From a virus, in the IMG/VR virus record IMGVR_UViG_3300043773_000599, positions 1-30,214 of that record: 30,214 nucleotides of DNA. One strand, 5' to 3'. The notes under the pieces are model-generated. The model made no database searches and was not told the DNA's origin. It was given only the letters and a program-made list of their open reading frames with translations. Of the stretch, positions 1 through 9,100 are shown piece after piece (position 1 is the stretch's first letter; each line of letters begins with the position of its first letter). The position numbers and the translations under genes were made by a program.

Positions 1-2
1 CC

Positions 3-644
3 GGAACGGTCACGATTGGCACCACGAGTTCCGAACTGTTCGATGGTGGCACTACCAAGGCTTTTGCCCCTGGAGAGTCTGCCTTTATCGTCTGCACCGG
101 AACTGCGTTCGTCACGATCGGCTACGGTCAGAGTTCTGACTTCCAGTTCAACGTCCTGACAAAACCGGTCACGGGCGGTCCTTACACACTGACGGCCAAC
201 GAAGCCTCGAACACGATCCAGTTCTACACGGGAACCTTGGTATCGAACGTCACGGTCACTTACCCGCCTGTGGCGAACCTGTATGTGATCTCCAACCAGA
301 CGGTTGCCGGTGGTTTCACTCTGACAGTGACTACTGGGGCGATTGGCGCTGCAGATGCTGTGATACCTGCAGGCGGTCAGGCCACGGTGATCTGCGATGG
401 AACGAACTTCTACAACGCCAACACGACTCAGGCGGGCGCTACGGCGCTTTCTCTGTCCAACGGCACTGCGGGATCTCCCAGTCTGAACTTTGCATCTGAG
501 ACCAACACCGGTGTGTATCGTCCTGGTGCAGGTCGATTCGGCATCTCGATTCTTGGCAACCTCGTGCTTGACACGACTGCATCAGGCGTGAGCGTGACAG
601 GGTCTGGAAACTTCACCACCGGCATCTCCGGCGGAGCATTCTGA
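3..644 (+). CDS. phage tail fibre / tail spike protein, C-terminal part (5' end outside window)
   Basis: The reading frame is open from the first bases, so the gene starts upstream of the window; the internal TTG at 237 is not a convincing start. The visible 213 residues are rich in Thr, Gly, Val and Asn and contain repeated beta-type segments (FTLTVTT, VIPAGGQATVICDGTNFYN) like those of collar and fibre proteins in podophages and siphophages. The last 70 residues (ETNTGVYRPGAGRFGISI, then VSVTGSGNFTTG) match the usual end of tail fibres that carry picture-frame or trimerisation repeats. It lies 1 base before the next virion gene. The role, host attachment on the outside of the virion, is inferred from family resemblance. 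No chaperone or peptidase domain is visible. Confidence 0.75.
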   Translation, partial: GTVTIGTTSSELFDGGTTKAFAPGESAFIVCTGTAFVTIGYGQSSDFQFNVLTKPVTGGPYTLTANEASNTIQFYTGTLVSNVTVTYPPVANLYVISNQTVAGGFTLTVTTGAIGAADAVIPAGGQATVICDGTNFYNANTTQAGATALSLSNGTAGSPSLNFASETNTGVYRPGAGRFGISILGNLVLDTTASGVSVTGSGNFTTGISGGAF

Positions 645-645
645 A

Positions 646-2904
646 GTGACGAAGAAGGTATTCGCCCTCGACACAAAACCCGGTATTCAGCGGGACGGAA
701 CTCTTTTTGACAAGGAGTTCTACGCTGACGGCCGGTGGGTGCGGTTTCAGCGCAAGCGCCCTCGCAAGATGGGCGGATACCGGGAGATCACTCCAGACCT
801 GTCAGGCCCCTCTCGCGGGGTCTTTGTCGTTCCACGCGACAACTTCAACAACGTCTACAACGGCTACGCTGACGGTGTTCAGGTCGTTCCTGTCAACAAC
901 AACGGCATCGGATCTGGCATCTCTGATTTCCAGATTGGCGGGCCTATCACCACCCTGGCCATCCTGGATGCGGGATCTGGGTACACGAACGGCACCTACA
1001 CGAACCAAGCACTGACCTACCCCGTCTCCGGCAGCGGAATGAGCGCCTACGCCACGATCGTGGTGGCAGGCGGGGTGATCACTTCCGTCACCATTACGAG
1101 CGGCGGGATGCGGTTTGCGGTCGGGGATCAAATCACGGCCTCCATCCCTGGCGGAACTGGCTTTCTGCTGCAGGTCAACGCCATCACGAGCCCCTTTGTG
1201 GCCAGTGATGACAACCTGTGGCAGTTTGATACCTTTGTGGACTCTGCCAACTCGCAGAACAACCTGCTCCTGGCTCATCCATCTCAAGACCTGAACAACA
1301 TCGACTCTCCGGTCGATACCTACCTGTTGGTGGGGCCGGTAGACGGGACGATCCTCTACGCCGCAGGTGTCTTTGCTCAACAGGCCGCGACAATCACTTC
1401 CGGCTCTCCAACGGTAACTCTTTCAGCGGCGAATCTGAACATCGCTGCAGGACAAGTTGTGACGGGGCCTGGAATCCCTGCCGGAACGAGGGTTCTATCC
1501 ATCAGCACCACGACGCTGACTCTGACTCAGAACGCCTCAGCAAACGGCTCCAACGTCGATCTGATCTTCGACAACGAGGTCAAGGTCTCTGGTGGGGTTG
1601 TGACTCTTCACCCTTACGTCTTCGTGTACGGCAACGACGGACTGGTGCGGAACTGCGCTGCAGGAAACATCGACGACTGGGTTTCTGCGGAAGCCAACGA
1701 GGTCAACGTCGCCACCGGAAAGATCGTCCAAGGCTTGCCGGTTCGAGGCGGTTCCAACGCTCCCTCGGGCCTCTTCTGGTCTCTGGATTCCCTCATTCGG
1801 GTGTCCTATGCCCCGACGAACGTTGTTGTGGGTGGGACGACGATCACCCAATACTGGCGCTATGACATCATCACGAGCCAGTCTTCTCTTCTGTCTTCTC
1901 AGTCGATCATCGAGTACGACGGCATCTACTTCTGGTGCGGTGTGGATCGATTCCTTCTCTACAACGGTGTGGTGAAGGAAGTCCCCAACGACATGAACCA
2001 GAACTACTTCTTCGACAACCTGAACTACACCCAACGCCAGAAGGTCTGGGCCAGTAAGGTTCCGCGGTTCGGAGAGGTTTGGTGGTTCTACCCCCGCGGA
2101 GATAACAGCGAAGCCACGGACGCGATCGTCTACAACATCCGTGAGAACGCTTGGTACGACACCGGAGAGGCTCTTGGGGCCAGAAGGTCTGCCGGATACT
2201 TCTCTCAGGTGTTCAGGTTTCCGGTTGCAGCGGGATGGGACGCCAATCAAACCGGCACGCTCAATGCCCTGTCGATCACCAACGCAGGGACTGGCTACAC
2301 CGACGGCACCTATTCCTACCAGACCCTTACCGGAGGCTCTGGAACGGGCGCCAAGGCCACTTTCGAGGTCAATAACGGGTCTATCACCAAGGTGACGATC
2401 GAAGACCCTGGATCGGGCTATACGGTCGGGAACACGCTCACGGCAACTTTCGGAAGCGGATCTAACCTTCAGGTCACGGTTGCCAAGATTGTTGGGCTGT
2501 TCTCCTTGTGGCAGCACGAGTTCGGCAAGGATGTTGTGAAAGGAACGACCGTCAATGCGATCGAGAGTTACTTCACCACTTCGGATCTTGGCGTCATTGC
2601 GGGCGGGCCTTCTCAGCCTTCTCCTGTGGGGGAAAACCGGTGGACTCGCCTCGAAAGGGTTGAGCCGGACTTCCTGCTTACTCAGACCATGGATCTGTAT
2701 ATCGTGGGACGTCCGTATCCGCAGCAGCCTGACAAGGTAAGCGGCCCCTACACGTTCGACGGCTCCACGAGCAAGATCGACATGAAGGAGCAGCGGCGCG
2801 TCTTGCAACTGAAGTTCGTCTCCGACATCGTTGGCGGGGACTATCAGACCGGCAAGATCATTGTCAATGCCGACTTCGGCGATGTCCGCGGGTACACGGT
2901 GTAA
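646..2904 (+). CDS. P22 gp10-like packaged-DNA stabilisation / tail hub protein with inserted beta domains
   Basis: This is a 752-residue virion protein. The N-terminus (PGIQRDGTLFDKEFYADGRW, residues 12-31) followed by RPRKMGGYREI is the signature of podophage tail proteins that plug the portal. The core (about 380-530, with YFWCGVDRFLLYNGVVKEV and EVWWFYPRGDNSEATDAIVY) and the C-terminus (WTRLERVEPDFL, then LQLKFVSD) resemble the beta-propeller architecture of P22 gp10-type proteins. The start is GTG at 646 (GTG ACG AAG), 1 base after the previous stop codon. Three segments look inserted: two copies of a Gly/Thr-rich module (residues 101-180 and 538-614) and one GSPTVT...GIPAGTRV module (247-309). 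The role in sealing the head-tail channel is inferred from weak similarity; it could equally be another tail tube or hub protein. Confidence 0.6.
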   Translation: MTKKVFALDTKPGIQRDGTLFDKEFYADGRWVRFQRKRPRKMGGYREITPDLSGPSRGVFVVPRDNFNNVYNGYADGVQVVPVNNNGIGSGISDFQIGGPITTLAILDAGSGYTNGTYTNQALTYPVSGSGMSAYATIVVAGGVITSVTITSGGMRFAVGDQITASIPGGTGFLLQVNAITSPFVASDDNLWQFDTFVDSANSQNNLLLAHPSQDLNNIDSPVDTYLLVGPVDGTILYAAGVFAQQAATITSGSPTVTLSAANLNIAAGQVVTGPGIPAGTRVLSISTTTLTLTQNASANGSNVDLIFDNEVKVSGGVVTLHPYVFVYGNDGLVRNCAAGNIDDWVSAEANEVNVATGKIVQGLPVRGGSNAPSGLFWSLDSLIRVSYAPTNVVVGGTTITQYWRYDIITSQSSLLSSQSIIEYDGIYFWCGVDRFLLYNGVVKEVPNDMNQNYFFDNLNYTQRQKVWASKVPRFGEVWWFYPRGDNSEATDAIVYNIRENAWYDTGEALGARRSAGYFSQVFRFPVAAGWDANQTGTLNALSITNAGTGYTDGTYSYQTLTGGSGTGAKATFEVNNGSITKVTIEDPGSGYTVGNTLTATFGSGSNLQVTVAKIVGLFSLWQHEFGKDVVKGTTVNAIESYFTTSDLGVIAGGPSQPSPVGENRWTRLERVEPDFLLTQTMDLYIVGRPYPQQPDKVSGPYTFDGSTSKIDMKEQRRVLQLKFVSDIVGGDYQTGKIIVNADFGDVRGYTV
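946..1185 (+). repeat. first copy of a Gly-rich beta module inside the gp10-like gene
   Basis: Residues 101-180 of the gp10-like protein read LDAGSGYTNGTY ... GSGMSAYATIVV ... GVITSVTITSGG ... VGDQITA. The same order of motifs recurs at 2257-2487. The copies are clearly homologous in protein but diverged in DNA. Confidence 0.65.
2257..2487 (+). repeat. second copy of the Gly-rich beta module inside the gp10-like gene
   Basis: Residues 538-614 read ITNAGTGYTDGTYSYQTLTG, then GSGTGAKATFEV ... GSITKVTIEDPGSGYTVGN, matching the copy at 946-1185 motif for motif. It falls in a loop between two core segments, as expected of a mobile surface domain. Confidence 0.65.
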
Positions 2905-3149
2905 TGTCTGTAGGTCTCATCTACGACCCCCGGTATCACACGTTCGAATCGTGGGCGGCGCTCATGGTGGAACTCTACGCCGCTCAGAGCCTGCAGATCC
3001 CCGATCCTTCTATAGACTGGAAATCCTGGGGTACTGGGCTGCTTGCGGTGGACATCTTCACCCGAGAAGGCGTTCCTAGCCCCTACAACTTCGATGACTG
3101 GCAAGAATGGGCGCAGGCGGTAGTCGGCGCTGTCAACCCGAGAAACTGA
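2904..3149 (+). CDS. small virion-module protein, unknown function
   Basis: This is an 81-residue acidic and aromatic protein. Its ATG shares one base with the stop of the gp10-like gene (TAATG), so it is probably translationally coupled to it. It begins MSVGLIYDPRYHTFESWAAL and contains SLQIPDPSIDWKSWGTGLLA and NFDDWQEWAQAVVGAVNPRN. There is no signal peptide or membrane segment. Proteins of this size and composition often sit between tail and ejection genes in podophages of Burkholderia and Ralstonia. No function can be named. Position suggests a minor virion or tail-completion protein. Confidence 0.7.
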   Translation: MSVGLIYDPRYHTFESWAALMVELYAAQSLQIPDPSIDWKSWGTGLLAVDIFTREGVPSPYNFDDWQEWAQAVVGAVNPRN

Positions 3150-3150
3150 C

Positions 3151-6100
3151 ATGGCACTGCCCACCGAACAACAGGTCAATCAAAGCATGACAGTAGGGGC
3201 TTATCAGCCCCCTTTGACTTTGTCGCCGGACATCGCAACCAAGTCGCCGCTTGAGAAGGCTGCCTACTACAACACCCTTCTTGGGCAAGGCTATTCTGAC
3301 GCGCAGATCCGTCAAGCAGCGGGGACTCAGACGGACACGGACTGGTCTGCCCTTCAAGGGCTTGCGTCCGGGCTTCAGCCGAAGACTCCTGCGCCTCCCT
3401 CTGCTTCAAGTGTGAATGCGCTCTCTGCGGCACCTGCTGCATCATCGTCTTTCAACGGCATGGTGCTGAATAATCTGTATCAGCAGATGCTAGGCCGTGC
3501 GCCAGACGAAAGCGGGTTCAACTTCTGGTTGAACGCCATGGAAAACCAAGGCTACACACCGACGATGGTTGCCTCGGAATTCATGCGTTCGCCGGAGTAT
3601 CAATCTCGATTTGCCGCTCCCGCTTCTGCAGCCGATTCTACTGTTGCAACTGCGGCCACAAGCCAAGCGCCTGCTGCAAGTGGGGCGCTTTCCACTGTTG
3701 GGAATGCGGCAACGAGTTCCGTTGATTCGGCTGTTGGCACAGGTGCCGCTGCTGATCAAAACGCTATAGACACTGGGTTGACCTCAACTCAGGCGCCTGC
3801 GACTGGCTCACCGGAATGGTTCAAGAACTATATGTATGCCGGTGGTGCAAACGATGCGATTGCAACTCAGCGAGGTCTTGAGTATGCAGAACAGCAGGGA
3901 TGGACTCCTGCTCAAACGGTTTCTGAATTTAATCGCGCACTTGGCACTCAGTTCAACATCAACGACTTCTATCGCGCAAGTGGCGATGATGCGCCGAACA
4001 CCACGACGGTGTTTGGTGACTCCATCAGTTCCGTTCTTGGCTACCGCATGGACGGGAGCGAGGACACATCTCGTGGCAACTCTCTAGAAGGTGTTCTGTC
4101 CGACTACACGGGCGGTGTTGTAAACAATGTCGCAACCGGTGGGCAGACATCTCAAGACGCACTGACCGGCAACACAGGCTATGGTAGTTTTGAGAACTAC
4201 ATCACCACCAACCGGCCAGATCAGGTGATCCTCCGTTATGGCGCAGCAGACGCCATCAAACTGGGAAATGCCAATCAGTCCCTGAGCAACATCGAGCAGA
4301 TGATCCAGATTGCCCAACGCAACGGATCAACGCCTGTTCTTGTCGGCGTCTCTCCGTTCTTCGGCGGCGCAGACTCGATTGGCGGAAATATTGCCGGTTA
4401 CTTGACGAGAGAGAGCGCAACGGTCGCAGACCAGATCAACGCAGGAATTGAGCAACTTGCTCAGAAGTATGGGCTGCAGTTCGTCAATGTCCGCGATGTA
4501 AGCATTCCGGCAGGTTCTCTGCTTGACGGTGTTCATCAAAATGCCGAACTTGGTCGCCTGATGGCAGACCGAATCGGATCGGCACTGAGTCAAACAGGCA
4601 CAGAAAGGCGCACGGTAACCGGAACCGGTACAACAATAGGTGAGACCGGCGCACTCGCACAAGCGGCTGCCCCCGCGCCTTCACCTGCTCCTGCTCCCTC
4701 TCCCGCTCCTGCACCTGCTCCCGCGCCTGCTGCGAGTACCCTAGAACAAGCAGCCGTTCCTGCTGCGGGCGGTTTGCCAACTGCCGCCCCTGCGGCAGCA
4801 TCTGCTGTTCAGCAGGCCGCATCTGCTTCTCCTCAGGCGCTCTTCACGACCCTGCTTGGCGCCGATCCAAACATCGCCGACCAACTGCGTGCGAACTACA
4901 ACCAAGCATTCAATCAGGGCGAAGGCTCAACCTTCAACGACCCCGGAATGCAGGTTGGTGAGTACACCTTGCGGTCGATGCCGATCTCGTATGACTTCGC
5001 AGGAGAGCGTCAGGGCGGTGGATTCCAAGCCACCAAGACTGCAACGAATGACCGCAACCTGCCGCTTGAGACGACCTACACCTACGATGACGGCGGTGCG
5101 ATAACCGGTGCTGAGGTTCGCTACTTCACGGGTGGTGATAGTGGTGTGGTCATCCGTTTTGATGGCCAGGGTAACAAGATCGACGAAGAGGGCTTTGACT
5201 ATTCGGAGTCTTGGAAAGGCGCTGTTGCTCCTCTAGTTTCGATGGCGGCCATGGCCTTTGCGGGCCCCATGGCCAAGAGTCTTGCCGCAACGATCGGCGG
5301 CGGCAGCGCGACGCTTGCTTCCAACATCGCTGCAAATGCGATCGTTCGTGGCGGTCTTGGGGCTGCCCAGGCAGGACTGATGGGCGGTGATGTACTGAAA
5401 GGTGCATTGACTGGTGCTGCTACTGGCGCCCTCGGAGCGGGTGGCGCAAGCCTTGCCAATACGGCCGCTGCAGAGACGCTTAATCTCACCGGAAGTCAGG
5501 TGGCTGCAGACGCCGTGCGCGGAGCGGTTCAAAGTGGCCTGAATGCTGTTCCTGGTGTTATCGCCTCAGGCGGAGATCTGAGCGACCTTGCTCGTGCAGG
5601 CTTGGTTGGAGGCATTACTTCTGGCACCGGAAGTGCAATCACCTCTGCCCTTGAGGGAACTGGGATCATTGGGGGACAAGTTTCCGCGGGACTTCGACTT
5701 GCTCAAGAGTTGAGTTCCGGGAAGCCAAACCTTTCTGCAATTGCTGATGCTGCGGCGGGACTTGTTAACAACCCCAACGCCACGGTTGCGGCTAAGGCGG
5801 TCGGTCTCTTGAACACCATTCAAAAGGCGGGCTCCAATCCTGCTGCCTGGATGGGCGTGATGGAAGCGGCGAGCCAGTTGTCTTCTGCTGTTGATCGAGC
5901 ATCTTTGCCGAGCGTGATGTCTGACAAGGAGGCAAACGCATTCCTTACTGCTAAACGCGCAGGAGCAAGCGACGAAGAGGCTCTGGCCACCGCTCGTGCG
6001 GCTGTTGGCGGAGATGCCATCGATCGCGCTACTGCTCGTGCAAAAGGTCTCCCCATCACTCAGATGGCCATCCCTGAGATCGAGATCTTCGATGAGGAGT

Positions 6101-9100
6101 GGGGAGATCTGACTCAAGCGCAGAAGGATGCTGCCAATCGGATGACCCTGAACATCGGGGCAGATAAGGCTTCTACGCCACAAGAGGCGGCCGCTCTGGC
6201 TAGGTCTCAGGGCTATGGAATGTTCACCTTTGGTGGCAACCGGTACACCCTGGGCGCAAGTGCCGATCAGATCTTGGCGCAAGATCCCAACTATGTGCCT
6301 CCGGCCGCCACAACCGGCGCAGCCGCTACAACCGGAGCAACTGGTGCAGCCAAGGTCGTTCCGGGTTGGGGCCGCGAGGGTAACCTGATTCAGGGCTTCA
6401 ACAACGCAACCGTTGGAACCACCAATCAAGCGCGTGCTGCTGAGATTCTTCGGGAAGTCTTCGGTGATGCGGTTGACTGGGTTGACCAGAACGCCATCAA
6501 TGCTGCGGCTTCGTATGTCTACGCCAATCGGGAAGACCTGCTGAGGCAGGATCTTGCTCAAGGCAATGTGCTTGGCATCGGAACTCGCGGACCTACCGCT
6601 CAGGACATCACAAGCGTCCGTAAAGACTACGCCGTTGAAGGCGCACGGATTGCCGGTCCTGCTGAGGTTGAAGGCGCCGATATCGGTTACGACGCCAACG
6701 GTGTTCCGATTGCTGTGGTGAAGACTGCCGGAGCCACGGAAGGCAAGAGGATGACGAAGGAAGAGCGTGACCGCTACGACTTCGAGCAGGGCCTGGCAGT
6801 CGCCCGGAATCAAACCGATCCCTTTACTGGGCAGTCTTTGGCCATCAATCCGGTCACCGGTAAAGAGATGACCTTCGAGGACTACCAAGCAAGCGACACC
6901 TTGCGGGAGACGATCCGAGGTCTTGCCGCTCCCGTGATGAAGGGGGTTGGTGAACTCGGTCAACTTGCCGGATATGCAACCGGCAACGAGGCGCTGACTC
7001 AAGCGGCCGCTAACTTAGAGGCTCAGGGTCGCTCAATCACCCCAGAAGTCGTTCGACAGGGAACTGCAAACCTGATCAACGACATTGATAACGCCGAAGG
7101 CATCACCGGTAAGGGTGCTGCGATCGTCAGGGCAGTCATTGACCGTCCGTGGCAGACGCTTGCTGCCGTTGGTGATCTTGCCGGTACCGAACTGGTGCAG
7201 GAAATCCTGCCGTTCGGCGCATCCTTCGCTGCGGGACGGGCTGTATCTGGCGCGATGAAGGCCAAGTTTGGCGAGATGATCTCTCAGCGTGCCGGAACCA
7301 TTGCAGGTGTGACGGCTAACGCAACTTCTGACGCTGTAGAGGCGGGATTGCAGTCTGCACAGCAGGTCTACAACGAACTGCGCGGACAGGGCTTCGGGCA
7401 CGAAAGAGCCTCTGAGATGGCTCTGAAAGCAGGTATTGCATCTGCTGCAGTGGAGACGGTTGCCTCAGTCGTGGGCGAGGGCCCGCTGATGAACTCCCTG
7501 GTGAGGGGTGTTCCTGGTAGTGTCGTGAGAACGACGGCCAGAGAAGGTATTTCTGAGTTCCCGGCGGGTTACTTGCAAACGGCCATCGGTGATGTTGCGA
7601 CCAATCGCCTTGGAACCTTCGATCCGAATGCTGCCCTGACTGGCGGATACCTTGAGACCCTGGCGGGCGGTCCTACTGCGGGTGTGATCCAAGCCGGTGG
7701 CAACTTGAACCTGGGTACAGAAGTCACCTCAGGAATAACCGCCGGAACCTCTACTGGAGGAGTGGATACCGGCGCGACCACTACCCCTGCAGCGACTGCC
7801 GGGACGACTGGCGTAACAGCCACTGGAGCGACTCAAGGTGCCGACACGACATCCATAGTCAATAACTATGTGACCACGGTTCTGCAGGGAGGAGATGCTT
7901 CTCAGGCTGCAAGCACTTCTGTTGGCAGCGTTATCAACAACGCCGTGACTTCTGGCGGTGATGTTTCTCAAGCGGCTTCTACGGCTGTTGGATCGATCAT
8001 CAACTCTGCAGCCTCTACTGGTGCAAATGTCGCGTCTGTCACCTCCTCCTCGGTGTCTGGTGCGGTCTCCTCTGCCGTGACTTCTGGTGCGGATGTCGCG
8101 GCAGTTACTCAAGGCGCAGTCTCATCTGCGGTGACTTCTGCTGTCGGATCTGGGCTTGATGTCACATCTGCCGTGAACTCGGCAGTTGGTGGCGCCGTGA
8201 CGAGCGCAGCGACTGCCGGAGGGAATGTTGCTGCGACTGTGACCAGTGCAGTTGGTTCTGCCGTGACATCTGCTGCGACATCTGGTGCTGATGTGACTGC
8301 AGCGGTGACAAGTGCGGTTGGTTCCGCCGTGACATCGGCAGTAACTTCCGGCTCTGATGTCGCGAGCGCAGTAACTTCAGCGGTTGGATCTGCTGTGACT
8401 TCTGCCGTCACAAGCGGCTCTGACGCTACAGCGGCCGTCACTAACGCCGTGTCTTCCTCTGTGTCGTCTGCAGTGACTTCTGCAGCCTCCACTGGAGCAG
8501 ATGTCGCGTCGACCATCACATCTTCTGTCGGGGCGTCTGTAGGCTCTGCGGTGACCTCTGCAGTTAACTCTGGGGCTGAAGCAACTGCGGCGGTTTCGAG
8601 CGCAGTCACATCTTCCGTATCCTCTGCGGTCAACTCTGCCGTCAACACCGGCGCGGATGTAGGAACAGCCGTGACATCGGCTGTGTCTTCCTCCGTAACC
8701 TCTGCAGTGACTTCTGCGGTCAACTCGGGTGTTGATGCATCTACTGCAATCAACTCCTCGGTAACGAGCGCAGTCAACTCTGCGGTCACCTCTGCTGTTA
8801 ACTCCGGTGCGGATGTGAGCACTGCAGTCACGAGCGCGGTCAACAGCGCCGTGAACTCTGCCGTGACATCCGCCGTTAACACGGGAACGAACGTCAGCAC
8901 TGCGATTGACACGTCCGTGAACTCTGCCGTTTCTACTGCTGTGAATGCTGCGGTTAATACGGGAGCGGATGTCAATACCGCCGTCAACACCGCGGTCAAC
9001 TCTGCTGTCACTTCTGCGGTTAACACAGCCACAAACACCGGCACGGATGTAAACACGGCCGTTACCGCCGCGGTGAATGCCGCAGTAAATGCGGCTGTCA

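Noticed and set aside
1537-2808. 423-residue antisense frame opposite the gp10-like gene
   Set aside because: The sense frame contains conserved motifs and matched neighbours; the antisense product has no motif and is Arg/Val/Asp-biased as expected for a shadow.
5566-7002. 478-residue antisense frame inside the giant gene
   Set aside because: Composition is Ser/Arg/Cys-rich and random-looking, and the sense strand has clear domains. It is a shadow caused by codon bias.
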